A stretch of DNA of 64,000 nucleotides, taken from contig NW_008708797.1 in assembly GCF_000327385.1 (NCBI RefSeq), forward strand, positions 2,170,688 through 2,234,687, read 5' to 3'. Source of the DNA: Lottia gigantea. Its lineage: Eukaryota > Mollusca > Gastropoda > Lottiidae. Made by a program: the position numbers and the translations under genes. Of this stretch, positions 11,424-24,537 are shown piece by piece; position 1 is the first letter of the stretch, and each line of letters opens with the position of its first letter. Below the pieces are notes generated by a model that saw only the letters and a program-made list of their open reading frames with translations, was not told the origin of the DNA and made no database searches.

Positions 11424-14400
11424 TTAAGTTTGTCTATACCTTCTCTGCCAGCGTGATATTTGATCTAATATTTGTCCTTCCAGCATTCTTGTTAAACAAA
11501 TACCAATTAACTACAATAAATTTAATAAGTGAGATTTGCATGTATTTTACAACACAAAATATCATGTATATTGAACCTATCATATAGTAAATGAAATGTA
11601 ATTATGAAAGAAAAAAAGTTTATAATGACTGATATTCTGTCATGATTATCTAAAAGCATATCATAATCCATAAATAAAATACCCATTGTCAATCAAGCAA
11701 ACAAATAATATGTTAAATATTCAAGAAACACTAAAAATCTTGCAGATACTCTTAGATTGGTACCGTTAATGAAACCTATAGAAAATGGCTCTTACCTGAG
11801 GTACAGTAAAAGCAATAACAACTCCTCCAACTATAGGTAAATTCTGTTCTGCCATATTTAATATAGCATCAATACACCCAGTTGTATAAATACGACTGTT
11901 TCGGATCTGTGACTAAAAATTCAATAAAAACAGTTTCAATGTTGTGCAATAATCATCAAAACTGCAATTACATTTTCAGATTATTATCTTAAAAGATGGA
12001 TTTTGTTTCTTATAATATCCATAATACAGGTCATGTATCCTCAAAATGATCTTAGCGCTAACATATCCCAGAAACAGTGTTAGAAGTTATGACCCTAGGA
12101 CATCCTAATGATAAGATTCTTTCAAACATATACGCGGCCAGGGCTTTATGTTCTTAAACAAGAATAAGAAATGAGTCCATATGCTAAAAACAATTGCAGG
12201 CTATAGAATGTTCCATTATTGCATAGAATTATCAGACATTTTAAGATTAAGTATAACTTACATCTGGCTGTAAAGTATCAGCCCCACAAAATATATTTGG
12301 AACACCTTCCTGTAAGATAATAATAATAATATATCATTTAAACACACATCTTTCTGAGTTATCATTGAAATGTTATAATAGGAAAGGAATTACATATTTT
12401 AGATCATGATATATCATACTTTCTAGCAATGATATCTTTATCACTTATCAGAATAAAAAATCTAGTCAGCAATTTGTCTACAAACATTTATAGCCTGTTC
12501 ACATTTACTTCCATGGCCTTACTACTGATACAGATCTAATGGGTTTATGAAATGACACACAAAGTTAGTCCCCTAAAGAATTCTAGGTTTTCACACAAAT
12601 TGATATCTGGGAGAATGATGCAGGGACCTACTTGTTACATTCATTTTAAAAGTTAATGTAGACAAAACACAGCAGAGTCTAGTGTCAAGGGTGAGTGGTT
12701 TTAGCCATTACATTCTGAGCTTGATTTCACATGACTTATTTATCAGTTGGCTTAAAGTTTATATTTTCTTTTAAATACAGTTACTTGCTAATACTTTTAC
12801 ATCTAGCCAACTGTCAGAATACTAGGATATACTAAAATAGGAAATCAATCAAATATTGAGATGTTTGTCATTTCCTTGATCATGTCAACCGTATATAAAT
12901 AAACTTGACTGACCCTGATTGTGTCTTGTTTACGACAACAAGAATAAGGTGTGGCACATTTCAATCTACTTGGATTGCCTTCTGTACAGTTAAAATACAT
13001 ATTATCATTCCAATCTCTATATCCATCTGATGTTACACCACAACAATAGATCTGTAATTTATATTACTTAAAAATCAATAAATCCAAATAAAAATATAAC
13101 TAATGCTTAGTTTGGCTCAATTGCATTCAGATCAAAAAAAGTTTCCTGTATAAAATACACATAATAAAGCCATGTAATTTGACAATTTAGAGTTTAAAAA
13201 AATATCAAAAAATTTATTTCGTATCTTTCTCATCTTAACATCCAATTTCTCTATATAACTTACATTTTCTTGAATCCAATCTATAAAACTTTTAGCATCA
13301 GGATCATCCTCATATCTTGGAATGAAATTTTCTTGAAAGACTTCGGTTACAAAGCTTTTTGCCTTATCACGAAATACAAAAGCCAGAACACCTAGTGTAA
13401 CTTCACCAATAAATATTAAAATCATTATTACATAAAACTGAAAAAAAAATCATTAGATTTATCATTATCTGTACACAATCAGTAATCATATAAATCATAA
13501 TTATCATATCTATCATAGCTAGAGGTCAATATCAAAATCTAAAAGGCTGAAGTCATAATCATAATGTGAGACAACTGATAGAAGGGTTGATTTGATCTTA
13601 ATTTTCAAAACCATCTAAATTAGTACACACAAAGGAAGATATAATGATTAAAGATCCTGATAGCTGTAAATGTGTCTTTTTCTTACTAAGACAACTAATC
13701 AATAATTTTTGATAAGCTCACTCAATACTAATATGAAAGTTTTGGTATTGGTACTTACAAATTTCAGAAGACATGTGTTTTCACGTAATGCACCAATACA
13801 TCCAGAAGAGCCCAATATAAAGATAACGATACCTAACACCATAAAACCAATGGAGATATCAAATATTACATCATAAATTGTTCGTACTTCCACATGGTAA
13901 AATTTATTTTTTTCTACAAAAGCCCAGATACCTAAACTGAGCATTATGCCTCCTGCTACCTGTAACATTAATCATGGTGCATTAAAAATTACAGTCTCCT
14001 TAGAAATTCTAAAATAATAATAACTGGGGCTGCAATGATGAATCTATGAGCTTCTCACCAATTGAATTTTTGAGTATAAGAGTATACTTTGTTCACATCA
14101 AAATTTGTAAAAAACATTTCTGATTTCAAAAATTAATAATTTTCTTTCACAATTCTCACTTCTAAATGTTCTCATGTGCCAAAATTGTTATAATTTTAAA
14201 AAAATTCGACTATGTTTCTCTTTCCTAATCTTATAAATGAATCACGCTTATAATTATAAAAAATCACATTGTGTTGGATGAGTATTTTTTAGTGATTAGG
14301 GTAGTTGAAAAAAAAAAACAGTTACTATTGACAAGCAAAACAAATAGTCACTATTCAACAGAAAGCACTGGCACAAGGTTAAAGCTATGTTTATATGTGT

Positions 14401-17400
14401 TGTCATGTTAATATAAAATGAATTAAAACTAGAATATAATAACAGTACTGATGCAGGGCGGGTTACGACATCCAGGTACATACGAAGATGGTCTATTGCA
14501 ATTACATTGATGTAAATACTTTTCTGCATCTCTAAATGCAAATATGCGGAAGTGCGTGGAATTTAAAGTATATTGACTAGGAATAAAAGAATGTTTGTCA
14601 ATTAATAAAGACCAAGTTTCATGAAATCCGGATAAGAAATAAGAAAGTTGGTAATGCGCATGCGCTCAACAAAAATTCAATATTTCCATCAAATTTAGAA
14701 TTGAATTATACAAATACATACCAAGTTTGGTGAAATTCGAATAAAATATAAGAAAGTCGGTAATGCGCATGCGCACAACAAAAATTATAAATTTCCATCA
14801 AATTTAGAATTGGATTATACACATAAATGCTCAAAACTCCCATTATAATAATTACCGTGGCATTACATTTTAATGTTTTTTAAAATCAACTGAAAAATTA
14901 CCAGTGTATTCCAGTGTAAGTTTGGTGAAAATCGGATAATAAATAAGAAAGTTGGCAATGCGCATGCGCACTACTCAAATTTGATAATTCCATCAAATTT
15001 AGAATTTGATTATACACATACATACCAAGTTTGATGAAAATCGGATAATAAATAAGAAAGTTGGCAATGCGCATGCGCACTACTCAAATCTGATAATTCC
15101 ATCAAATTTAGAATTTGATTATACACATACATACCAAGTTTGATGAAAATCGGATAATGAATAAGAAAGTTGGCAATGCGCATGTGCACTACACAAATTC
15201 GAAAATTCCATCAAATTTAGAATTTGATTATACACATACATACCAAGTTTCATGAAAATCGGATAAGAAATGAGAAAGTTGGCAATGCGCATGCGCACTT
15301 CGCAAATTCGAAAATTCCATCAAATTTAGAATTTGATTATACACATACATACCATGTTTGATGAAAATCGGATAGTAAATAAGAAAGTTGGCAATGCGCA
15401 TGCGCACTACGCAAATTCGATAATTCCATCAAATTTAGAATTTGATTATACACATACATACCAAGTTTGATTAAAATCGGATAGTAAATAAGAAAGTTGG
15501 CAATGCGCATGAGCACTACGCAAATTCGATATATCCATCAAATTTACAATTGGATTATACAAATACATACCAAGTTTGGTGAAATTTGGATAAAAAATAA
15601 GAAAGTTGGGAAATTAAGTGGGGGTATGCCTTTAATGTGCTTCCGTAAGCTTAACTTACAGTATAACACGGTTCATTCCATCCTAGAACCTATTTATATA
15701 CCTTGACTGGACACAAAACATTTTAAAGAAATATAAAAGGGAGGGTGTCTTTAAAATTACTTAAACTTTGATTTATATTGGGGTTGACAGCCAGGTTAAT
15801 CTTATTAGCCGATTTATCTAATAATAGTCCCATGTTAAGTGAATGGGTTTTCGAATTTGCATGTAAGGCATGCATGTTATATATCACTGGAAAGCTCATG
15901 ATCTCAGCATTTTGAATCCGACAGAATTATTTCTCTACCTCTAATAGGGCACATGTTAGGACACTTTAAAGATGCAGACTCAACTTTCAGTGACACCCAT
16001 AAAACCGAAACTACGTGTCGGACATAAAAAAAATTAACATCATGTAAAAGCTGAAGTCAATAGTAATTATTAATGTAAATATCAACGTCATCCGAGGCCA
16101 AGTTCCTTTGGTAGAAGCGTTCAAAGTTTGAAGGAAATTGCAACATTTCCTTTAATGTGACTTTGACACGATCAAATGCCATATAAATTGAATCCATTTA
16201 TAAAGTGCATTAATTATCTGAAAGTAGTATGTCGCTAAATCAATTAGGGTTTGAGATACAGCACTGCCCAAATGCCAAATTGACCATATTTAGACCCCTA
16301 TAAAATCAGAATTTGTTGTTTGACCCCAAAGATCAAAAGGTCATGAGAAGGTCAAGGACAGCCTTTATCACCATGGTCAATATAAAGGTCATCAAAGATC
16401 AAGGTCATGAGTTATAAGCCTTCAAACTTTGGAAAAAAGCATCAGGTTGTACAAAAAAGGCAAAACCGAAAATCAAAATTATGCTTCCTAAGGATTGTAG
16501 ATGGACATTACACGTAAGCTGGGATTAGCCACAAGTTACGAAACGCCACAAAGTCCATTTTCCCGAACGTGTTGCTGTTTCCGAGAAAAAAGGTCTGCGC
16601 TGGACGAAAAAAAAAAAAAAAAAAAAAAATCAATACGAAAACAAAGCAGGGCGTTTGCTTCCGAACGCCCTGCAATCAAAGAAGAAAATCATATTTAGTT
16701 GTCATGTATATGATTGTACATGTATGACATACTCTATGTTATGAATTTATTATCTATATTATTATGCGAGTGTGTGGTTTGATATAATTTTCATTATATT
16801 ATCCGTATGTATCATATAACATTTATGACTTGGAAATTGTGTATATGATAAATTGCTTCTACAAAGTATCACTTTAGTTTAGTTTGACCACTTTTTTCCA
16901 ATCAAAGGATTTTGGAAGAGAGGTTCTAACAGGTCAAAACTGGTCGATTAAAACTGCTCTGGACAAAACTTGTCAAATCTGCACTAAAATATCCATACTA
17001 ATATAAACTGTAATTACTTTAACTTAAATTGACTGTTGAGAGCTTTTAGTATAATAAAAAATAAATGAAGATTTATCATTTTAGTATAATGAAAAATCAG
17101 GTCAACTTCAATTTGTTTTACAACACTATGTGCCTTTTGTGGTTATGTATAAACTTTTATAATAACAACTGTTTTTTTGTTGTTTGTTTTGTATTTTGTC
17201 ATACAAAAACTTTTAATGGTCATATTTCAAATATCCTCTCTGTATATTGCTAGCATGGATATATTTGAAAAATGTTTTTACTATAGCTCAAAACTCCCAT
17301 TATAATAATTACCGTGGCATTACATTTTAATGATGTTTTTCAAAATCAACTGAAAAATTACCAGTGTATTCCACATTCTGAATAATATATGGCCCAAACT

Positions 17401-18313
17401 GATTGAAAAAGATTTTTTTACCTGCACCAGGTTATTCAACAGTTTCAACAATTAAATACCGGTATACAAGACTCTCCTCCAGGATTTGACCATAAAAAAA
17501 TCAGATGCTGATCTTAAACTACTTGGTAGATCACTAAAGAAATATCCTAATAAAGGTAACTACCTTCCATCTTACTATGCAATGCTTATCATAAGTATCT
17601 TCATAATCACTTCCATGGACATTGTAGGTAGTACAAACTTACAATCCTTATGTAGTACAAACTAACTAAGCATGAGTTATTATAGTTATATTTCAATCAA
17701 GATGTTACTTTTATTTGAGCAAACTCAAATACTTGAGAGTTGAGTGACACTGACACAAGTCAAAATCGTAAACCTATACCTACACTAATCTGTATAGCAT
17801 CTATTCTTAGACTTCTTATAAAACTACTCTCTTATTTACTCTCTGACTACATTGAGCTTTGATTTTTTAATTGAATTTTTCTCTCATTTCATAAATATTC
17901 AAAATAAAATTTTCAACTGTATGCCATTATTCTATTCTTAGAATATAAATACAAGGTACAGTGATTTTACATTTCAAGCATACATACTTCCTCCAAGAAA
18001 ATTCATTTAAAAATTATCTATTTTTTAATCATACTGAAAATTCCCATCTAATCAAGTTTATAAATAACTTTTTAACTGGTTAACATATTCATTCCATAGT
18101 CATAGACAATCTAACACTGTCAAATGTATTTTAATGTAGATAGTTCACTTCATGCTGAAATGAGTACCACAATTCATTTCAGTTAACATTATTATTTTAG
18201 CCTATAAATATAAGTCTTACAATATTACTTACCCAGAAAATGAAGTTGAAGAAGAACACAAGCCATTTTACAACTGGGCTAACATACGTTTCTTCTGAAC
18301 TCAAACAAGACAT
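11424..18313 (-). CDS. TSPAN33-like: tetraspanin A, TSPAN33-like (TspanC8 type), 281 aa
   Basis: Exons (5' to 3'): 18313-18233, 13959-13759, 13437-13264, 13051-12914, 12309-12262, 11912-11796, 11510-11424; all junctions phase 0, 846 nt with stop. A short cytoplasmic N-terminus (YVSPVVKWLVFFFN) leads into TM1; TM2 ends in the family motif GCIGALREN; TM3 is in exon 3; TM4 spans exons 6-7; the tail is basic (QISRWQRRYRQT). The large extracellular loop has CCG and eight cysteines (CCG, FNC, LKC, SCC, IFC, TGC), the signature of TspanC8 proteins, known to bind ADAM10 and steer its trafficking. NMYFNCTEGNPS matches human TSPAN33 as I remember it. A plasma or endosomal membrane location is expected from the family. 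Intron 1 is 4.3 kb and full of repeats. A paralogue with the same exon plan lies at 25-34 kb on the other strand. Confidence 0.88.
14600..15625. repeat. tandem satellite, ~110-bp period, each unit with a TGCGCATGCGCA-type palindrome
   Basis: The palindrome or a one-base variant recurs near 14657, 14766, 14959, 15070, 15178, 15287, 15397 and 15507, at 108-111-bp steps. The one longer step (193) is caused by an 88-bp insertion at 14828-14917. Monomers also share CCATCAAATTTAGAATTTGA and AAATAAGAAAGTTGGCAATG. It lies in intron 1 of tetraspanin A. Confidence 0.85.
14828..14917 (+). repeat. 90-bp dispersed repeat inserted in the satellite, copy 1
   Basis: CTCAAAACTCCCATTATAAT through TTACCAGTGTATTCCA is nearly identical to 17286-17372, 2.4 kb away in the same orientation. 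It interrupts the ~110-bp satellite, so it arrived after the array formed. Confidence 0.7.
15710..17285. other. intron 1 of tetraspanin A, no further gene
   Basis: Between the satellite and the second 90-bp repeat copy there is an A-tract (16607-16629), a hairpin (16646-16673), and AAGGTCAAGG/AAGGTCAT-rich sequence at 16330-16420. No exon is supported; frames at 16501 and 17065 have no recognisable content. Confidence 0.4.
16646..16673. other. perfect 10-bp hairpin beside an A-tract
   Basis: GCAGGGCGTT and AACGCCCTGC pair perfectly around an 8-base loop. It follows a 23-base A run at 16607-16629. The GC-rich stem stands out from its AT-rich surroundings; it could be the terminus of a small mobile element. 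Confidence 0.45.
17286..17372 (+). repeat. 90-bp dispersed repeat, copy 2
   Basis: Near-identical partner of 14828-14917, with a 3-base addition (ATG) after TTTTAATG. Function unknown. Confidence 0.7.
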
Positions 18314-20280
18314 AGTTGGTTTTATTATTACAGTTATTCATCCATTGATTGAGAAATTAGTACTAAATAAAAGATTATAATAGAAGGTGTAACATCTCTT
18401 GACTTATTAAGTGCTCACTTTTGTTTGTTGATGATGATATCTGATCATCCAGACGCGACCACAGATCTCGCCAGACTGATCTCGCAGCTTGTTGCTGCAT
18501 TTATCGACGGTGGTCTACTTTTTCAAACCTCCAAACTGTCAAAAATGGAGATCAGTCATACGTCGTGATTTAATTTAGTTTCTGATAACATTACGAATAT
18601 TTAGAAGTTGATGACATTGAGGTGAATCTGCACATAAAATAAATCAAACCACAAGCAATTCCTAATGATATCATTTAAAGGGATTTGATTAAAGTATAGG
18701 TCTATGTAAAATAAAGACACCGAATATTCTCTCCAATTGATTGAAGGGAAGCAACTCTCAATTTCAAATATCCAGTACGTCAGAGGAAGAGGAACTGCAA
18801 CTATCTCAATGTAGAAAGTCTTGTCTGAGAATCTTTATTTTAACTTTGTAGAAAAAGAGTTTCATTTGATGGCAGAAGTCACTATATAGTACTTGTTACT
18901 GTAAGATAACTACAAATATTTTATACTATCAGACTATAAATGATACCAGCTGTTGTAGTAGGCTATGCTATGCCAATATCAGCATACGGCATAGGTCGTC
19001 CGCCATCATACAATCGAATACCAGTTAAAACGGTAACCGTCAAAACGGTAACAAATTTGAATAGTCAAAACGGTAACAGATCTGCCAAAACAAGAAATTT
19101 GGTTAAAACGGCAAAATATCTGTCAAAACGATAACACAATAATATGAATTATTATGATGATCATTAAGCTCATACACTACAGTGTATATACTGGCCACTG
19201 GTCCCGCTTGATTTCTTTCTTAGGCTAGATCCGGACACTCCGAAAAATCTGTATAATCCGACATCTACTCATCTTAATCACGTATCGTCAATTAGATATT
19301 TATTTTATTGATAATCCGGGTCAAATCACTTGAAAACAAAAGATCGCTGAACTGATTAATCACCGAAATTGACATTCAAGCTAACAATTTTTGTCCTGGG
19401 AAGCGTGCCCATATCTCTGGATATAAAACAGCAAATTATTGAAAATTATGAAAAAGTGCATTAATATTTAGCTTTGAAATTTACGTTGAACAAAAATAAG
19501 CAGCATTTTAAAACGGAAAGAAGAATTTTAAAAAAAGTTTGCCGACAGTACAGTCAAGAAACCTAATTTCGTGCTAACCTATTTTTCATGCATTTCCGGA
19601 AATGATTAATAATTTACATGTAAGACCTCGCGTGACCTCCGCATTTGCTTGTTTTGATAAACATGTGTTTACAATATCAGCTAGTAGAATGAATCCAGTA
19701 GTTTCAAGCAAGGAAAAATGTATTAATGTATACTTTGACAAATACAACTAGCAGATTCCGTGTCAGCAGAAAATTTCTATGGGCCATATTCTTATGTTCT
19801 TTCAGTGACTTTTAGCAATTAATCACGCTACGTATCTTCTTTTGTCAGTCACTATTTTTTTTTAAAATCATGGTTCTTTGAAGGAATTGTCACTAGTTAT
19901 AATGAATTGATATTAAAGATAAATACTAAGAGAAGTTAATTATACCACTGGGTATGCATATAACGTGTTTTTCTCAACTTAATAATAGATCAAACATTGT
20001 ACACGAAAATAGGTGACGCATTCTGCCGCCGTTCCCGAGTTGGTTGCTCATTAAATATGGGTCAAAGTGAAGGATTCATAAAGAAAATCGAAACCAACCA
20101 ATTTTAATTATTTTGTAGGATATCTGAGGAAACATCTAAGACATAAAAAAAAAAAATTCGTTTTTTTAACTTTGACGAAATTCGGTGTTGAATCCTTAAA
20201 TGCACGAAAATAGATTACACCACTTTATTAATTCCAATAAAAAACATATGTACAGTTCTCAAAATATGAACAATTAAAAA
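18314..20280. other. upstream of tetraspanin A; no gene recognised
   Basis: The first ~250 bases (18420-18550) are relatively GC-rich and may hold the promoter and 5' UTR of tetraspanin A. The rest carries no exon-like frame, only a short AAAACGGTAAC-type repeat at about 19028-19135. Confidence 0.4.
19028..19135. repeat. short degenerate tandem repeat, AAAACGGTAAC type
   Basis: TAAAACGGTAAC, CAAAACGGTAAC (twice), TAAAACGGCAAA and CAAAACGATAAC recur at irregular 15-35-base steps. The frame through it is a by-product. Confidence 0.5.
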
Positions 20281-20281
20281 A

Positions 20282-20463
20282 TGACTGTAATTCTTTATTA
20301 ATTGGAACTCCTTTACGCATAACCAATAAACCACAAAGGGTTCAAAATGCTGCAGCAAGACTTATCTCCAGCCAAGAGCATTACGATCGCATTACACCAA
20401 TTTTATTAGACCTCCACTGGCTACCTATTTTTTATAGAATTCAGTTTAAGATTCTGCTTCGTG
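20282..20463 (+). mobile_element. LINE fragment: reverse-transcriptase C-terminal region
   Basis: One frame reads DCNSLLIGTP, then QRVQNAAARLIS and DLHWLPIFYRIQFKILL. These are the hallmark C-terminal RT motifs (YCNSLL, LQRVQNAAARL, LHWLPVRYRIQFKILL) of jockey/CR1-type non-LTR retrotransposons. Only about 60 residues survive, with no endonuclease or remaining RT motifs nearby, so it is a truncated dead copy. It lies about 240 bp upstream of the PRELID1-like start codon. Confidence 0.85.
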
Positions 20464-20703
20464 AGCGTGATTTGTCAGTACTCTACTGAATAATTGCTTT
20501 GATAATATTTAAAATGTTTTAATAACTTGGATTGAAAGTGAGAATTAGTAGTGAGTTGAGTTGTTTTCAAGTATGAATTAAGTAAGGGAATTTGCTTCGG
20601 ACTTATTGACACTGTTTTATTTTTACCATTGCCTTTATTTTTTCAGGCTTTTCCATTTGAATATTTACAAAATTTGTTTTCCTGAATTTGAGATATAACA
20701 ACA

Positions 20704-22764
20704 ATGGTGAAGCATTCAACATTTTCAGATGTATTTAATTTTACATGGAATCAAGTAGCTATAGGATTATGGCAACGTTATCCTAATGTTTACAGGTATG
20801 CAATATGAAAAAGATCAAATTTTGAGTTTTATTTCATCCTTTTTTTATCTATAAAATTTTATGTATTGTAATATATTTCTTGATGCACATTGGAGGCTGG
20901 ACATTTTACTTCAATGAGTTTATTCTTCATGGTTTCCCTGCAGTACTTATTATGTGTTATATCAATTTATAATGACTTTGATTGACAGAATATGCCTACT
21001 AGTCAGTCAAGAAAAGCAGCATTCATTATAAGAAGAGCTATGTTGGATTGGATCAAAAAATTTATGTCAAAGTTCATTAGAAGTTCAGTAATCACAGATA
21101 ATGTAAATATATTTGTTATTAATAGAAATGATGTTTAAAACAACTAACTGAACTGTTTTGTCTTATTCAGTAAACATGTATTGTCAGAAGATGTGATATC
21201 CAGAAAAATAATAAATGGTAAACTTCATACAAAACGTTTATTTACTAAAACAAATCCTATGCCTAAAGCTGGTGAAAAGTTTATAACGGCCAGAAATGTT
21301 TATATAATAGAAGAGTCAATTGTGGATCCTAAGGATAAAACGTTTGTTACTTATACTAGAAATGTGGGAATGCAGAAATATGTGGTAAAGTATTATTTTA
21401 CATTACAGGAAATTTGAGAATGACAAAATTTAAAGGGTCATTCCGCTTTTTATACAAAAAAATTTCATTATCAAAACCTGGTAAATTAAACATGAAAATA
21501 TTTCTCTAGTATGCTATTCAGATCTATCTATATCAACGCTAAAAATGAAGTGTTAACAATTGCTCTTTAACACTAGAGTAGGCACAATTTTTGACTGATT
21601 TTGACGAAACTTGATATGAGTGATTGTATCACCCAAGGATAAACCATATAAAAAATCAGAAAAATCGAACTATATTTAGTATGAGTTATTGCCTTTGTTC
21701 TTGAAAACGAGCTAAATTTTAAGCTTGTAAACACTTCAGAAGGCACAATTCTTGACGGATATTGATGTTTTGATGAAACTTGGTGTGAGTGTTATCACCC
21801 TAGGATGAACCCTATTGATAATCAAAAAAATCAAAAAATAATTAGTATTTAATTTCAGTTCGTCAATTTTAAAAGGCATGATTTTTGCCGGGTAAATTAT
21901 TCAGTATCACCCCAAAAAGTTTAAATGAAGTGTATAACTGAAGGTTGAATAGTTCATACTGGTAATTGTTACTGTACTGCCAAACATTTTTATTCAAAAT
22001 CAAAGCTGCCAGTGGGTGTATATTACCTTACCTGGTAAGCTATCTTTAGTTATAACTGTCAGATATGTTATGGAACACACTTCTCTAGATTTTGGTGTAT
22101 AGTTTTTACAAATTTGAGCATAAAACATTTTTCGACCAACAAGGGAATAGCCTTCCCATTAGATCAGATGTTGATAAAAGTAGAATTGCAAGAACCAGAT
22201 TCTGATTAAATTGGAATGGTGCAAATCGGATCTATCAGCATCTCATATACATATGGTATATTTTAGAAAACCTCAAAAATCCTTTTCTAAAAAAGTGGTG
22301 TCACTGATAGCATCAATGTGCACCATTTTAATTCCCATCAGGCTTCTGTGGTATTCATAAAAATATTAGAAAACCTCTATAAAATTCTTTAACATTTTTT
22401 TTAATTTGTTGTATATGGTTATCCTCTAACTATTGTCTATAAAGTAAATCATTTTGTTTTTCAGACAATAGAAGAGAAATGTTTTTATCAACCAGATATT
22501 ACAGATAAATCACTTACAGTTTGTAACAGATGGGCCTTTATTTCATCATCATTCTTTGGACTAGGCCGTGTTATTCAAACTTTCTGTACTCAGAGATTTA
22601 AACAAAATGTTAAGAAATCAATGAAGGGACTAAATGAAACCATGGACAAATTGTTTAACCCAGAAGCAAACCAACATAATGAATGTAGAAAGGAAAAATT
22701 CAAGGAGAAAGCGAAAGCTGCAGTTGAAAAGGCTAAGATTAAAACATCCAAACAGATGTGCTAA
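20704..22764 (+). CDS. PRELID1: PRELI/MSF1-domain protein, PRELID1-like, 201 aa
   Basis: Exons 20704-20795, 21171-21384 and 22465-22764; junction phases 2 and 0; 606 nt with stop. The MVKHSTFSDVF start, WQRYPN, KRLFTKTNPMPKAGEKF and VYIIEESIVDP segments match PRELID1 more closely than PRELID2 or the PRELID3/slowmo group. The PRELI domain fills residues 1 to about 170, followed by a Lys/Ala/Glu-rich helical tail (about 175-198) like the tail of PRELID1. The family works in the mitochondrial intermembrane space with TRIAP1/Mdm35, moving phosphatidic acid between membranes for cardiolipin synthesis. A 3' splice site at 20646 suggests that the exon with the ATG starts at 20647. Intron 2 (21385-22464) contains a Helentron-like copy. 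Confidence 0.9.
21560..22062 (+). mobile_element. Helentron-like (pearl-type) element, partial, in PRELID1 intron 2
   Basis: Two core monomers (GGCACAATT...GACGAAACTTG...GAGTTATTGCC) followed by the right end GTGGGTGTATATTACCTTAC and GGTAAGCTATC. The GGAC microsatellite end is missing. Confidence 0.65.
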
Positions 22765-23158
22765 TTTTTTGATGGAATATGACATTGTACATGTATGCAA
22801 GCCTGGATAGTGGATATAATGTGCCAGTCATTTACTTGAAACCTCTCAACTTTGTATGGAACTTCTCCTCATATGCATACCTTCAATCAATATGAAAGTG
22901 CTCATTTGTAAAATAAGGGGTGTTTTTTGTAGTCTGTTAAATTATATCCAGCCTAGATAGTATGACACATTTACTTTATATTTTAATATGATCTGCTGTA
23001 AGAGAATGTTTGACAATCTAATGGATTAGTTGTTATATTAGAACTGGTTTTAGGTGGTATAATTATGATATTTTTATATAAAAATTATAACCCAGTTACT
23101 CATGATTTTATGTTTTTTTCCAAAATACAACATGATCATAGTAAAAGCTTTTTATACG

Positions 23159-23601
23159 CATTGTATTGTGGTCATTTATTGTAATCGCCCTGTCGGTTCG
23201 TTCATTCACATTTGGCTTGTGCTCACTCTACAGGCTACAATTCTTTATGGATTCTTTTGATTTTTATTTTTGTAAGTCAATGTCATTATTAAGATGATCC
23301 CTATCGATTTTTGTGACGATCTTATAATTTTTAGCAAAATATCTTGTCCAACTTTTTCCAGTGTTTTCACTCTATTAGCTTTTTATGCAACTTGTGTATA
23401 CTTTACGGGCAAAAATTCTTTATGGATTCTTTTGATCTTAATTATGTAGGTCAATGACATTATTAAGATAATGACCAACATGTCGTTTCCAACTTCATAC
23501 TTGGCAAGTGCTAAGTCTACAGACTACAACCTATGATCGGTATTTGCAATGAAAGCTGCTGGTGGGCTTATGTCACCTTGCTTCGAAAATGTGTTTTGTC
23601 T
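23159..23601 (+). mobile_element. Helentron-like element, diverged subfamily
   Basis: It carries a CGCCCTGTCGGTTCGTTCATTC left part, two TTCTTTATGGATTCTTTTGAT units about 180 bp apart, and a right end GTGGGCTTATGTCACCTTGC. It shares its interior with 57942-58535. Confidence 0.55.
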
Positions 23602-23994
23602 GGTGTGTTGAAGAGAGAGTTAATGCTGCCTTCTTGAAAGCTGTGAAATATTAATGTAATGAACTTGTTATTCTGCGTACCGAGGTCTCATTGAACAAAC
23701 CCTTTCCAAGATTGAAAGTTAAATTCTCTTTAAGCTATATTTAATCGCAAATCTGGTGTTTCTGAGAGTATCTCTATCTTCATAATAGCACATGTACTTT
23801 GACACTTTGTTCTGAGTGGTATTAATTGATGTTTTGTTTCAATAAGGTTATGTGGAATGGTGTCCGTTGGAGTAATCAATACCTATCACAACTATGAAAG
23901 AGAAAACCAATTTGTGTTTGCCTTTATACATTATGTTTAACCAATATATTTAATTATTATGATTTGATAAAGACTGATAATGATAAAAGTCTGG

Positions 23995-24000
23995 AATAAA
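23995..24000 (+). terminator. candidate polyadenylation signal of the PRELID1-like gene
   Basis: AATAAA about 1.2 kb after the stop codon; plausible but not unique. Confidence 0.25.
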
Positions 24001-24013
24001 AATCACACAATAT

Positions 24014-24268
24014 TCAATCTTCCACTCTATTATAGTCTTGGTTGTCAAGGGAATCAGTCAGATCTTCAGAGTTATTGTACTCAGTATCTAAATACGATTT
24101 TCTGTATACATATCCACCAATAGGATTATCATATAAAAGTCTGACGTTATTCAGAATGGCTACCTCTTCAGGTAAGTTAAAAATTTTGCCTGTAATACTA
24201 TGTGCTATCTTTCCTGTATATAAAAGTATGTCATTTGTATAAAGGCATTCACAGTTCAAAAGCGTCAT
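24014..24268 (-). CDS. unrecognised ORF, 84 aa, possibly a terminal exon
   Basis: ATG at 24268 to TGA at 24014. The peptide is well mixed and protein-like: NLPEEVAILNNVRLLYDN, then GGYVYRKSYLDTEYNN and an acidic tail ending in VED. I do not recognise the family. An in-frame stop just upstream and the lack of a usable 3' splice site leave it as a short single-exon gene, a remnant, or chance. The overlapping + frame of 66 codons looks less protein-like. It would converge on the PRELID1-like gene. Confidence 0.3.
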   Translation of the reverse strand: MTLLNCECLYTNDILLYTGKIAHSITGKIFNLPEEVAILNNVRLLYDNPIGGYVYRKSYLDTEYNNSEDLTDSLDNQDYNRVED

Positions 24269-24537
24269 CAAATAAGCATGTAATTTGAATTACATAAATA
24301 TTCGAATATGCCGAAATTTGTAGATCTTCTAAAGTGAAAAAAGAAAGTAGACTACACTGTATAGATAGACCTAGAAATATGGTGTATCATTTTTGTAGAG
24401 GTCTAAAGAAAGGCATTTAAATCTAATGTATCGATGCAGCCCTCAAATATATTTTAAATATTAGTAACGCACATACAATATAGGAATTAGGTTCTAATAA
24501 CTCAAGGGCGGCGATCATGGGTGGACTTGGAGGCATG

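Larger units (their letters stand above)
22765..24013 (+). other. 3' UTR/intergenic after the PRELID1-like gene
   Basis: No exon is supported. A Helentron-like copy lies at about 23159-23601, and AATAAA at 23995 could end a long PRELID1 transcript. Confidence 0.4.
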
